A DNA stretch of 32,312 nt, from positions 561,527 to 593,838 of the forward strand of contig BFEA01000443.1 of the NCBI GenBank assembly GCA_003427395.1. Direction: 5' to 3'. This document shows positions 9,983 to 19,898 of the stretch, piece after piece; position 1 is the first letter of the stretch, and every line of letters starts with the position of its first letter. Below the pieces are notes generated by a model, which worked only from the letters and a program-made list of their open reading frames with translations, made no database searches and was not told the DNA's origin. A program made the translations under genes and the position numbers. This stretch comes from Chara braunii (taxonomy: Eukaryota; Streptophyta; Charophyceae; Charales; Characeae).

Positions 9983-10486
9983 CTAAGTGGCTCGAAGACG
10001 GGCCGAGCTCTGGTCCTGGCAGATTAGACATGTCTGACAGTGCGTGGCGACCATGCCCGCTATGCCTGGCCAATAATACAGCGGTGTTATCTTTGCAAGA
10101 GTCCCTTTTGATGATCGGTGTCCCCCGACTAGTCCATCGTGCATCGCTTGGATCACATCCAACTGCCTAGACCTCCCGCATACGATTCTTCGATGTGTAA
10201 TGCCTTCCTCCTTCCTGAAGAGATGACCGTTCCTTAGGACGTATCTTTCGGTCTCCTCCCTTGTCTTAAAGCTGACCTCCACGGGCTGCTTATTTCCTAC
10301 CAGAAGCAACCCGATTTCTCGGAAGATCCCATTATATATCTGAGCATAGAAAAACTCCTTCCCTTCCCGATCCTCACTCTTCCCCTCCGTCATCTGGTTT
10401 ACCACTAGCTGCAACTCTTTTTGTTCCCAAGACTCCACTAAACTCATTACGGCTCCCCGGCCTCCCTCAACGACCCTCGCCCCCAC
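9983..10486 (-). pseudogene. Integrase N-terminal zinc-binding fragment, element A
   Basis: The region HDGLVGGHRSS followed by CQTCLIC fits the H2C2 zinc site of retroviral-type integrases. FRKEEGITHRRIV upstream matches the usual linker before it. The N-terminal part (MTEGKSEDREGKEFF) is the variable spacer after RNase H. The frame shifts near 10470 and again near 9975. Confidence 0.85.
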
Positions 10487-11286
10487 GAATCCTTCTCCTC
10501 TTTGCGTCCCTGGATGGTGATTGACCCTTCCCTAAGCTCCGCCCCCAAGGTCTGAATCGACAATTCTCCTGACGCGCATCCTTCACTCATCATTTCATTA
10601 TCCACCGCAATGGTTCTTCCTTCGTATTCAAGGAACGCGTCTATGGGCTCTGCTCCTTCCACCCCTTCGGGCGTGATACAGACCCGACTTAGCCCATCAG
10701 CCTTGTTCCTGAGTCCGACAATTCGTTCGATCTTGTGGTTGAACTGCCAGATAAATCCTTCTCATCTCCCGACCATCGGGTCTATAGGCTTGTAATTCTT
10801 TAAAGCCCCCGCAACATTGGTCGGGTCGATCCTTAGGATAAAACACCTCCCGAACAGGTAGGCTTGGGAGGTCTTGAGGCAGTGCAGGACGGCTAAGACT
10901 TCCTTCTTGAACTGTGAATATCGCCGTTCTGCCGAGTTCAGGGTTCTACTCTCGAACCTAATTGGCCTCTCTTTTCCTTCCTCATCCTTTTGAATCAGTA
11001 CACCTCCTACGGTCAGGGGTCCTCCGTCCGTCTCTAGAATAAACGGTCGTCCAACCTCGTCATTAAAACACGGTTGTGCCAAAGTGACTTGTTCCAATAT
11101 CAGTATGTCCTTGAGGGTTTGGACGGCTCCCTCTCGCTCCTCCGTCCAATCCATGGTTCCTTCTTCTCTGATCATGGAGCGGATAGGCTCTACAATCCTG
11201 GCGAAATTTTTAGTAAAAATCCTCCAGAAGCCGACCACGCGTAAGAATGCTCTTACCTCCGTTGTCGTGCTAGGGGCGTAGGCCAC
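10447..11286 (-). pseudogene. RNase H and linker, element A
   Basis: The start (TEVRAFLRVVGFWRIFTKNF) is the RT-RNase H connection typical of gypsy elements. The RNase H domain shows Asp in ILETDGGPLTVGGVL, Glu in FKKEVLAVLHCL and Asp in LRIDPTNVAGAL. A TGA at 10762-10764 interrupts the frame, which then continues in register with FIWQFNHKIERIVG and NKADGLSRV, the usual end of gypsy RNase H. The last part to 10447 is an acidic spacer. Confidence 0.87.
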
Positions 11287-11512
11287 TGTGATATCTTGTC
11301 GGTTTTTGCTGGGTCCGACTTTCTTCCATATGCACCACAGCGGAATCCTAGTATGGTCACTTCCGGTACGACCAAAATACTCTTTGGTCCGCTAGCCGTG
11401 ATGTTGTATACTAGAAATCGGCAGAGTAAGACCTTGATGTCTTGTAGATGGTCCCACACAAATTTTCAAATTCCTGGGTGGACTTCCGTCTCGTCCTTCT
11501 CCTGGGCGCTTT
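11253..11512 (-). pseudogene. Reverse transcriptase C-terminal remnant, element A
   Basis: Reads KDETEVHPGI, a stop, then WDHLQDIKVLLCRF, YNITASGPKS and EVTILGFRCGAYGRKSDPAK, the thumb side of a gypsy RT just before RNase H. The palm with the YxDD motif is absent. Upstream sequence switches directly into the fold-back insert at about 11517. Confidence 0.82.
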
Positions 11513-11516
11513 TCAT

Positions 11517-12166
11517 GAGAGAAGGTTAACGGAGACCCTAATTTTCAGACCACTTGCCATACCATTTATATGAAAACCAAAGGGTCATTTAAATCAAACT
11601 TGCCACCAATTCGTAGAGTGGAGACCATACTAACTAACTGCAAAAACAAATCCCAAAAAAAAAAAAAAAAACATATAAAACAGCAAGGCAAAAATGCATT
11701 TTCATGAAATTTTGCCAACATCTCAATTTCAGAAATCTTGAGAAATTTCAGAAATCTTAACAGAGGAAATTCAAATTCTTCAAATGACACAAAATTTGGC
11801 ACACACCAACCTTGAACCAAAACAAGAACAGGCAAAAAACAAAAATTCAAAAAACATAAAATTTGACCCCGAAACCCTTATTTCAGTTTTGGACTCGTTT
11901 TTGCAGTTACTTAGTATGGTCTCCACTCTACGAATTGGCGGCAAGTTTGATTAAAATGACCCTTTGGTTTTCATATAAATGGCATGGCAAGTGGTCTGAA
12001 AATTAGGGTCTTCGTTAACCTTCTCTCCCAATGGCAGAAATGGTTAACGGGGACCCCCATTTTCAGTCCCTGGGTAACGAGTCCAAAACTGAAATTAGGG
12101 TTTCGGGGTCAAATTTTATATTTTTTGAATTTTTTTTTTTTGCCTGTTCTTGTTTTGGTTCAAGGT
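11517..12166. mobile_element. Composite fold-back/MITE-like insert in element A
   Basis: Arm A (11517-11647) is an almost exact reverse complement of 11897-12027, about 131 bp on each side. A second pair, arm B (11809-11899), is the reverse complement of 12076-12166. A partial direct copy of the tip of arm A (GGTTAACGGGGACC) sits near 12042-12067. The pairs are interleaved (A, B, A', B'), so this is not one simple hairpin. It is probably two related insertions or a rearranged one. It carries A/T homopolymers and no coding capacity, and it replaces the RT palm region of the host element. Confidence 0.85.
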
Positions 12167-12169
12167 CGC

Positions 12170-12643
12170 TGACTAGGAACGAGACTTGATGTCTCAATTC
12201 CCCTCCCGCGTATGGGAAACAACACTCAACGTCTTTAAGGTAGTCGTTGACCACCATGCACTGTTTGTTAGCACAGGTCGACTCCACAGGTCGACTCAGG
12301 CGATGCACTTGCCCCTGTAAGTGCAACCTCTCAACGCATGCGCGACTAATGAAGTTCCGCGTCGAGCAAGTGTCATAATAGGCCTCGGCCTTGCAGTCGT
12401 CGATGACTACCTCGCCGACGAACAACTCACCCTTGGGGCTTTGGCCATGGCCGTCCAAGAAGCTAGCGGGTACGATTTAGACCACTCCTCTAACTCCTCT
12501 AAGGATTCAAATACATTCATTGAACAGAGGATCGATGGGTCTGAATGTGTTTGCAGGACGACAACGAAGTCATTAGCTTGGGCCATCTCTCGAGATGGTG
12601 AGGGTGTGTCCACCACCTCGAACCTAGCAGGAACAACTACCAT
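12170..12643 (-). pseudogene. Protease-region remnant, element A
   Basis: Two frames (12407-12643 and 12063-12458) overlap. The second reads GELFVGEVVIDDCKAEAYYD and then TCSTRNFISRACVERL. This resembles a retroviral-type aspartic protease, where D-T/S-G-A/S-T-R-N-F-I is expected. Here Gly is replaced by Cys (DTC), which would probably disable it. Part of the open frame beyond 12166 is the fold-back insert, not retroelement sequence. RT should follow but is lost. Confidence 0.7.
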
Positions 12644-12645
12644 TT

Positions 12646-13079
12646 CTACTGGCTTGACGTGTTTCCCGAAGCAGTACCTGAACTACTGGCGATATTGTTA
12701 CCTTGGGAAGCGGAGGATCCCGTCGCCTGCCCCATTGTAGGCGGGATCTTTTCGGTCACCTTCTTGTTCCGGCACTTGAACTGGTTATGGCCATATTGGC
12801 CACAACAAATACAAGTCTGTCGGGTGTATATGTCTCTCCACACGTCCTTTATGAGACCCGCCTTCTCCCATGGTGGAGCGTTGGGGTCTACTTGACTCCT
12901 AGACCGGGAGCCTCTATGGCGTCGACCGGTCGCCTTACCTTTTTGGACAGAGGCAGCGACTGGTCCACCCCCTGAAGCCTCTACGTTACGTGCCTCTGAA
13001 CCTACTCCCTCTTGGAAGTCGTTGTCTAACTCGATGGTGGAACCATCGTTGTCGACGAACATAATGCGACCCTTTGCCT
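12646..13079 (-). pseudogene. Gag nucleocapsid zinc-knuckle region, element A
   Basis: The region contains a CX2CX4HX4C zinc knuckle (CICCGQYGHNQFKC), as in Gag nucleocapsid domains that bind RNA. An Arg/Lys/Ser-rich stretch lies before it. MFVDNDGSTIELDNDF at the start continues the Gag core after a one-base frame change near 13100. Confidence 0.85.
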
Positions 13080-13739
13080 TCAGTTGGGAAGCAGTGTCTT
13101 CTTCCTTCCATTCGTTGTGGGTTGGTGTCCATGCCCTATCTTTGCTTCTAGGTCTAGGGCCTTCTTGCTAAACGAGGGGAAGTTGTGCACATTGATGTTT
13201 GCCTCACCCGCCAACTGATTCTTGAGTGGCATGGGAAGACACCTCAGGTAAGTGGTGAGTAAGACCTTGGGGTCGTAACGTACTCCAGGTACACAGATGA
13301 GACGCTCCACTGCGTTTGTGGCATCCCTTACTGACTTGGACGATCGAGAGCTCAAAGTCAGGATCGCATCAGTGGCCTTTTGGGCCTCCTGAGGATCATG
13401 CCACCTTTCCTCCACCAGCTTAAGGAAGTCTTCCAGTTTTTGATTGACTGCCCAAGCGCGGAAGTCATGTCTGTATCCCTGTAGTTGTACTAGCCCACTT
13501 AACCATCTTGCTGCACTCCCCTCTAAGTCGGAGGCAACCACAATCACTTCCTCGTGCGGCGAGGTCAACTTGCACTTTACGTAGACTGGAACTGACCTCA
13601 ACCACATGTCAAGGTCTTCGTCCCTCTTATCCCTTGAGAAGGGTTTAGGTGAGGCGCTTGCATTCTTTGGAACCCACTGGTCTTGTCCCGATACCTGCGC
13701 CACTCTAGGTTGTGGAACTTGCGGCGCAGGCTGCTGCAC
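13080..13739 (-). pseudogene. Gag capsid core, element A
   Basis: About 219 codons resemble the retrotransposon Gag family: DEDLDMWLRSVPVYV, LEGSAARWLSGLVQL, FLKLVEERWHDPQEA and LLTTYLRCLPMPLKNQL occur in the order typical of gypsy Gag. A Gln/Pro-rich lead precedes it. It is out of frame with both the N-terminal fragment and the zinc-knuckle fragment. One ambiguous base lies upstream at 13864. Confidence 0.85.
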
Positions 13740-13927
13740 TAGCTGTTGTTGGGGATGTGTGCCCTACGGCTGTGCTTGCTGCGAGACAGCAGGCTGCCCA
13801 GTTACGGCAGTCTGTAACAGAGGTTGGAAATACACTGTCTGTACAGGAATCTGTACACTAGGANCTGCTGAGAACCCGCCTGTCAAAGGCATACCTAGGG
13901 AAGTGGCCTGCACCGATGCTGGAGGGA

Positions 13928-14592
13928 CTACAAATGGGGATACCCCAGTCTCCGGTGGGATAAAAGGAGGAGGCTGGCACGGGGCCCTGAAGGTGATGGT
14001 GTTGCCTTAACTCGCCCGACCAGCACGACCAGGCTCCTCTGAATGTCCTGTAAGAGAGTCTTTTGGTGGTCCTGCATTTTCACTACATCTAGTAGGACTG
14101 TCCGCAGGGTCCTCACATCATCATCCATATTTGTCAGGTCCATCGCCTCTAACTCGCTAACGTCTGCTTGTTTCCATTGCGTCCTTGATCTTCTTCTGAT
14201 CATTCTTTCTTTCTTTGCCTTTATCTCACCTAAAGCCTGCTGTAACTGTGCCTCGCGAGCGGCTGCTCGCTGTATGGCGACCTCCTCGGGAGTCAACACT
14301 AACTGCTGGCTCGCCATGACACCAGCGGACTGACTCAGGGTCCGTGCAATCGTCGCCACTACAGTCCCTGAACTACTGGCCTGGGAGCTTTGCTGCGCAG
14401 TTGTGGCCATGGCTGCTGAAGTAGCAGCTTCGCTTGCAAATACCCTGCTTGCCTCTGCGCCCCTAGCTCTCCGCTGCTGCTGCTGTCTCTCCCTAAGCTG
14501 GTGGAACAAAAATCTGTCACCCTCGGGTCCTAATGCCGCGTGGGCCAACGGGCATCTTGCCGATCGCAAGATCCTATCGTCCGGGTTAGGTA
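13928..14592 (-). pseudogene. Gag N-terminal coiled-coil region, element A
   Basis: An Ala/Gln-rich part is followed by a predicted coiled coil (EEVAIQRAAAREAQLQQAL, then a basic stretch and LRTVLLDVVKMQDHQKTLLQ). A likely start is the ATG at 14410-14408 (MATTAQQ). Open sequence continues to the primer-binding site without another ATG. The frame changes near 13960 before the Gag core. Confidence 0.7.
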
Positions 14593-14604
14593 CCTCCGAT
14601 ACCA
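14593..14604 (-). other. Primer-binding site, element A
   Basis: On the minus strand it reads TGGTATCGGAGG. This matches the plant initiator tRNA-Met primer site TGGTATCAGAGC at 10 of 12 positions. Three bases then separate it from a CA that would end the 5' LTR (TG at 14608 on the plus strand). Confidence 0.72.
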
Positions 14605-14607
14605 AAA

Positions 14608-15479
14608 TGCAAGGAAAATGAGCGATAGCGAAATCCGAAAATCAAGCAGCATCATACACATGTAACCAGATAGTCGTGACCTCGAACCAAAAGCAGAATT
14701 GCAACACAAGTTCCACCAAATAAGAGCACAGCAAAAGCTCATAAGTGACAATGTTGGAATAGTCTCATCATCAAAGAACCAATGTCGACTTCCCATCTGG
14801 CGCTCTGCGCCCAGACTACAAATGGCGGATCCTATCTAGCCTATCTACAATGCGCTGGTGACGTCAACAGCTCCCCGAAGTACAATCAGATCTCGGCCAG
14901 TGCCGTTTACCTCAAGCACCAGGTATGTCGCTCGTATCACTCACAGCCTCGATCCCCCACTCACAGATGCCACATGCACCCAAGGACCACCATGCGCCCA
15001 TCCAGCATAGCGCAGGGCAGCTCGGCTATGGCTGCCTGCTCTTCCTGCTCACCCGTGAGTGCGTGGCCACTGGCCAGCGAATAGCGCAGCATGCAGCCAG
15101 TGCCCGAATGCCAATGCCAGGGCAGGCACTTTTCTAAATGGAAGTGGCCTGCCTGCTGCTTGTGGCCTGGCTGCACTGGGCCCCTGCCCAGAAGCTTCCA
15201 GTAGGCCCCGAGAGGCTGAGCCCCGGTCCAAACGAATCAGGCCCAGGGCCTGTGACGGTTGCCTGTGCCCAACAGCCCGCAGCCTGTGTTCAGCCCATGT
15301 TGTGTATGTGGCCCAGGGCCTGCCTCGGTTACGTACGAAAAAGGCAGTCAGGGCCTGGACGCTCTCAACCAACTGGCGCTGCGCAACTGCCTGAATCTCC
15401 CCAGTTGCGTGGTGGCCGAAAAATAGGCCTCTTGGCCTTGGTTGGGCCCGCCTTCACTTAGGGCAGCCAACAGTGCTGC
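14608..15479 (-). other. Probable 5' LTR remnant of element A, no gene
   Basis: The position directly behind the primer-binding site and the TG/CA boundary suggest LTR sequence. No second copy exists in the window, so the outer limit is a guess, set where the PLE reverse transcriptase stops. GC-rich repeats of GGCCTG/CAGGCC occur at 15140-15460. No coding frame shows a domain. Confidence 0.5.
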
Positions 15480-16514
15480 TTACAGGGCCAAAAAGGGGCT
15501 CGTCGGGGCCTTATGCCTCACACTCGCTTTAGTCAGTTCTTTTAGTACCAAGTCGGGGGGATAGCAGAGGCTGATTTTTTCAAGTCTTTGTTCTGCCCTA
15601 TCATTTGCTCCCTGTTCTTTGGGGTTGTAATATACCCACAGAAACAGGTCATCTATGTATCTTTTTCCGTTCATAAATTTTTCGTCGGTTCCCAATGAAG
15701 ACATGAACTTCTGTTCCGAGTACATACATAAGACACAGGCAATGGAAGGACTCGCTCTGCCTCTCATGGGGATACCTTTCTTCTGGGATAGGATGACGCC
15801 CATGGCGAGAAAGAAGAAGTTCTCCAATAGGAAGGTGGTGAGCTCAATCAGGTCTCTGAATCGTACTGACTCCCAGCCGGCTTCTCCATGGGATTTCCCA
15901 AACGTAGCTTTCTTTCCTTTGGTTTTTATACGGATCCATTTGAAAGCTATGATCAACAAACCAGGTTACAACTTTTTCGATCTCATGATGGGGCAGCTGT
16001 GAGAACATCTTGGTAATGTCATAGGTTCTAACCTTTACACATTTACCTGTTCTGGAAATCTCTTCATTGATTCCATCTATGATCTTCTTGAACTCCGTTA
16101 TAGTACTGAGGTTGACGCGTGGGAATCCTTCCCGTTTAATCAGATAGTCCAATCCGGTAGCAAGCAGACCAGAGAGGCTTCTAAACGGGCTTGCATACGA
16201 GGGTACAATTGGTCTGCATTTTTCTTTGTCTTTTCTTTTGCCAAAACATGTGCACACTGCAGAGTACCGCAGCAATCCCATTTGGCCAACTTGTGAAATT
16301 TGGCACTCATATACTCAGACTTCATGTTACTCAATACTTGGTTGGCATTTTTCTCAATGATGGAATAATTAGCATTATCTAGGTACATTTTCCTCACTCC
16401 AGCTTCATAAAGTTTGGGGCATTCTATCCAGGTTTCACTGTTGTGTTTGTCTAATGGGGCCATTACCAGGCCTTGGAAAGCAGCACAGACCCCATAGACA
16501 TGCGCTGAGGACAC
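15480..16514 (-). pseudogene. PLE reverse transcriptase, frameshifted
   Basis: Three minus frames overlap: 16140-16514, 15844-16281 and 15480-15959. In order they give GLVMAPLDKHNSETWIECPK (a conserved DK-type segment before the RT), RPIVPSYASPFRSLSGLLA (fingers), YDITKMFSQLPHHEI (motif A, with its Asp), KGIPMRGRASPSIACVLC (motif B, where PMGGPLSP-like is usual) and KRYIDDLFLWV (motif C, catalytic YIDD). RPIV...SP and YIDD fit Penelope-like RTs and not the YADD/FADD of LINEs. Frame changes lie near 16215 and 15925. The sequence breaks off soon after LVLKEL, so the thumb is lost. Confidence 0.85.
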
Positions 16515-17120
16515 ATTTATCCTTCATAACTTCACCTTTCCTACTGACAAGGTTCCAATCCACATTCATTTTTTCAGAGACATGGCCCATTTTTCTCAAA
16601 CAGTCAAGGGCATCGTTGCATGCCGGGGATATAGTATCCCTGGATGCCATGGTGCCAGGGAAGGGCATGTTCTTAGAGATATACAAAAACGGGTGTTTGC
16701 CCTGTACCTTACTCAGTTTGACCGGCACAAGCCCGTTGGCTTTGGGAAAATCGAAAGCAGCACAAGTGCAGTTAAAAGAGCTGCACTGTGCAAAGGATTT
16801 ATGGTTATGCAACAGGTCACCGACTGATTTGGCTTCGAGGCAGGACATTCTCCCTAATCCAATTTTTAACAAAGTATTCTACTTTTGTTTTATCAACTGT
16901 TGTGTAGAAAGGGACGTTTACTCTGATATTCACACGAGGGTTTATTGAGAACTTCTTTTTTAAGACATTCATTAGGATTCCCCTCAGGATTTGCCTTCCT
17001 CTTTGTTGGTTCAATGTTTTCACATTATTGTTGAGCTCAATTAGTTCTTCTAGATCTTTTTTGTACAAGTCCCTTCTTTTCGATGGTGCACGCAGGATTC
17101 AAATCAAGTCTTCTTTCTTT
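16435..17120 (-). pseudogene. PLE region between nuclease and RT, with CxC motif
   Basis: Two frames (16817-17068, extendable to about 17120, and 16435-16872) belong together, with a frame change near 16860. The first has RDLYKKDLEELIELNNNVKT and NIRVNVPFYTTVDKTKVEYF. The second has SVGDLLHNHKSF, then CSSFNCTC, a Cys-x-Cys cluster that may bind zinc, and KANGLVPVKLSKV. A CxC motif between GIY-YIG and RT is described for permuted PLEs (established knowledge, recalled). No enzyme function is inferred. Confidence 0.7.
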
Positions 17121-17156
17121 GTACCTGATTTTGTCTTAGTCCACGTGCCACCCGCT

Positions 17157-17327
17157 TCAATACTTTAACTTAGCATCTTTGAGTAGCAGCTTACAGCCAT
17201 TTTTCTCAATCTTGGTGAATCCAAAGAGCAAGGAGACCAATCTCCATGCCTTCAGCCATCTCGCCCCCTGGTTGTTATAGATTTCCCACGCATGGCCTCT
17301 TTTTTTCTTTTTGTCTTTCCACATGAG
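17157..17327 (-). pseudogene. PLE linker fragment downstream of the MITE
   Basis: Reads LMWKDKKKKRGHAWEIYNNQ, ARWLKAWRLVSLL and KIEKNGCKLLLKDAKLKY up to a stop at 17157. It continues in register the fragment on the other side of the MITE (18173-18309) once the insert and one TTTTAA copy are ignored. Basic and probably nucleic-acid binding, but no domain is recognised. Confidence 0.7.
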
Positions 17328-17333
17328 TTTTAA
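17328..17333. repeat. Target-site duplication of the MITE, left copy (TTTTAA)
   Basis: TTTTAA directly precedes CCATGG. The same six bases follow the right end at 18167-18172. Confidence 0.75.
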
Positions 17334-17505
17334 CCATGGTTGCCCCGGACCCGGACATCCAGACACCGGACACCGGGCCTGGACCCGTGTCTGGATTAAT
17401 CCGGACGTCCGGTAAACCGGACATCAATCCGGACAACCGGACATACGGACCCGGACGGTCCGGTTATGAAAGAACAGGTCCGGATGTCCGGATTGGGAAA
17501 AAAAA

Positions 17506-17830
17506 NNNNNNNNNNNNNNNNNNNNNNNNNNNNNNNNNNNNNNNNNNNNNNNNNNNNNNNNNNNNNNNNNNNNNNNNNNNNNNNNNNNNNNNNNNNNNNN
17601 NNNNNNNNNNNNNNNNNNNNNNNNNNNNNNNNNNNNNNNNNNNNNNNNNNNNNNNNNNNNNNNNNNNNNNNNNNNNNNNNNNNNNNNNNNNNNNNNNNNN
17701 NNNNNNNNNNNNNNNNNNNNNNNNNNNNNNNNNNNNNNNNNNNNNNNNNNNNNNNNNNNNNNNNNNNNNNNNNNNNNNNNNNNNNNNNNNNNNNNNNNNN
17801 NNNNNNNNNNNNNNNNNNNNNNNNNNNNNN
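17506..17830. other. Assembly gap (325 N)
   Basis: A run of unknown bases inside the MITE. It borders an A-run on the left and an (AC)n tract on the right, so low complexity is the likely cause. Confidence 0.99.

Positions 17831-17897
<67 letters not shown>
17831..17897. repeat. (AC)n microsatellite
   Basis: Uninterrupted AC dinucleotides for about 67 bp next to the gap. The true length is unknown. Confidence 0.97.
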
Positions 17898-17898
<1 letters not shown>

Positions 17899-18166
17899 CA
17901 GTTCTGCTTGGCCCGCGGAAGCTCACCCAAGATTGCAAGTACAGGCCCTTCAGGGCCAGTCCGGTTGGCCGAACGGTCCACCAAAAACTGCGCCAACAAT
18001 TTTCGGGGGTCCACCAGGCACTGGAACATTGCCTGGGGACCCCAATTTTTTTTTTTGAATTTTCTCAAAATGGGGCCCAACCGGACACCTCAAACCAGAC
18101 ACCGGATCCGGACATCCAGACCGGACCGTCTGGATCCCGATCCGGACGTCCGGTTGACAACCATGG

Positions 18167-18172
18167 TTTTAA
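18167..18172. repeat. Target-site duplication of the MITE, right copy (TTTTAA)
   Basis: Matches 17328-17333. Keeping one copy keeps the PLE frame open across the site. Confidence 0.75.
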
Positions 18173-18628
18173 CAATGCTAGTAAGCCTGGTTGATGTATA
18201 ACATTGAGAGAGTGACAATCAAAGACAATGGGTTCAATAATGTTAATCACTTTGATTTGTTGGGGATTTTTGGATTCTTTCCGATTCCTTCTGCTGTGTT
18301 TTTTTCTTGTGTGTCTTTGATTTAACCCAAGGTTGTGACTCTTAATTATTTGTTTTTCCATCTCATCCACTGCCAGACAAGAACCAAACCGAAGGGGGAT
18401 GGGTACGTAATGGTTTATCCCCGTTAGTTGCTCTTTTGTGTTCGGCCCATCTTTCACGAAGAGAGTGAGACGTCTCACCGACATACACAAGTTGATGGTT
18501 CAAGGACAAAAGAGCATAGACACATCCATCAGCATCAAGCAATCAGTTCCAATCGGCATGGTCAAACCTCATCCAAAATCTAATGTAAGCTTTCCCCCAT
18601 GCAATATCACCCCTACAGCATGCCAATA
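18173..18628 (-). pseudogene. PLE GIY-YIG endonuclease domain
   Basis: From 18628 the frame reads RGDIAWGKAYIRFWMRFDHA, one stop, then LLDADGCVYALLSLNHQ and VYVGETSHSLRERWAEHKR. GCVY is the GIY-type motif, YVG the YIG motif, and Arg in SLRERW the catalytic Arg of the family. After a frame change near 18390 it continues VDEMEKQIIKSHNLGLNQRH, which supplies the conserved Glu and Asn region, then a Lys/Arg-rich tail. In PLEs this domain nicks target DNA for priming. It lies upstream of the RT. Element B abuts at 18629. Confidence 0.87.
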
Positions 18629-19898
18629 TGTTATGATTCTGGTTGTTTGTTGCCTGAGGGCCAACACTCACTCACATAGACTTCCAGATATGCCCATACA
18701 TACACTGAAGGAAGGGGAGAGGATAGGAGTATCACACCGCACAGGGAGAGATAACACAGCAGAAGACTTGACTATGCGATATGACAGGGTACACTGAAAG
18801 TGCAATTCACTCCACTCAATCCTCACAACCAGTCATAAAGAAAAGCCGAGCAGATCACATCCAGGAAACAATGAAACGATGACAGTCCAAACCCAGTCAT
18901 AAACTGTTTATTAAACTCATAGTCTCGAATTGTCAGGATAACTTCAATACTACAGTGCGCTGCTCAGAAATGAGCAGCACTTCACTCCCCAACCCTGATT
19001 AGCACCCGTAACACCCCTGAGCCCCTGAAACATCAAGCGCCACCCAGGTACAGCCTCCTGAGGGAAGCGCCACCCTGAAACAGGCCTCTGAGGCCAAGCG
19101 CCACTCAGAGGATGAAGAAGAAGACCAGCGCCACAATATCTGATGATGACGAAGTGTCGGAAGACTTCCCGGATGGAAGTCTGCAGCAGCGCCACCAAAC
19201 CCTGATAAGATGACCTCTGAGGAAGAAGCTGCAGCTATGGCCGCAGCACCACCTCCCTGGAACCCCACTCCGAAGGAGGGTCCAGCAGGGCACCAATCTC
19301 TCTCGCCTCCAGCAGACCTCGATAGCCCAGACCTCTGTCAACCCCTGCGTGCTGGCAGAGTACAGCGCAGGTCCCAGCTATGGTCAACACTCCGAAGGTC
19401 TGGCTATGCCTGTCTCCTTTCACGTTGAGCCGTCACCACTTCCGGTTCACGCGTAGCGCAGTAGCGATGTACTCGGTACCAACTGCCAAAAGCACTGAAC
19501 CGATTTGCCCATTCTATCTATACTACACTAGCCTAGACTCAACCTAGACCGGACTGACTGACCGACCGGTATCGTTTCTGTTTCGGCCTCTCGGCCTCTA
19601 CCGGACCCGGCTATAGGCTGTAGGACCGTCTATCAGAATAGGCCCTCAGGGCCTGTCCGTCCTAGGGTTAGCCCGGGCCTGCTATTCGCAGTTAGGGTAG
19701 CTGTAGGGAATTCTGTTAGTACCGAGAGTCGGGGACTGCATATTTTCTCGAAATTGCCGATATGTCCCTCACAAATTTCCCTCACAGGTAGGTCTCTCGG
19801 TTAGCCCTCAGCCAAACAAAATTGCGAATCTGTCCTACCTATAGTACAACCTCGACAGAGAAAGGCTACAGACAACCAGAAAACAACAAGTCATTGCA
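18629..19898 (-). repeat. LTR of element B (3' LTR)
   Basis: The direct repeat of 24771-26018 starts TGTTA and ends TTGCA on the plus strand (TG...CA). The two copies differ by scattered substitutions and small indels (1270 versus 1248 bp). It contains several AGCGCCAC motifs and the stop codon of the pol frame at 19891-19893. Confidence 0.93.

Larger units (their letters stand above)
8030..14604 (-). mobile_element. Degenerate Ty3/gypsy LTR retrotransposon A
   Basis: Minus-strand order is primer-binding site, gag coiled coil, gag core, zinc knuckle, protease, RT end, RNase H, integrase zinc site, integrase core, integrase C-terminus and perhaps an acidic tail. That gag-PR-RT-RH-IN order is Ty3/gypsy. 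The polyprotein is broken by at least six frame changes and in-frame stops, and the RT core is missing where a fold-back insert sits (11517-12166). No 3' LTR partner for the putative 5' LTR at 14608 was found, so the left limit is uncertain. The element is inactive. Confidence 0.85.
17334..18166. mobile_element. MITE-like DNA transposon with CCATGG ends
   Basis: The ends are inverted: CCATGGTTG on the left, and CAACCATGG on the right after three extra bases of mismatch beyond it. Both sub-terminal regions are packed with CCGGAC/GTCCGG units in opposing orientation. It is flanked by TTTTAA on both sides. The middle holds an assembly gap and an (AC)n tract. No transposase is visible. The superfamily is uncertain; the TTAA within the duplication would fit a piggyBac-like target, but this is only a possibility. 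Confidence 0.78.

Noticed and set aside
13606-14010. Cys-rich plus-strand frame of 134 codons
   Set aside because: It is antisense to the Gag region of element A and contains an ambiguous base.
15480-16514. LINE or group II intron reverse transcriptase
   Set aside because: YIDD, the RPIV...SP finger motif and a linked GIY-YIG domain fit Penelope-like RTs better. No intron maturase or APE-type nuclease was seen.
17336-18194. Plus and minus open frames of 140-240 codons across the gap
   Set aside because: They consist of undefined residues and (AC)n-derived Thr-His or Cys-Val repeats.
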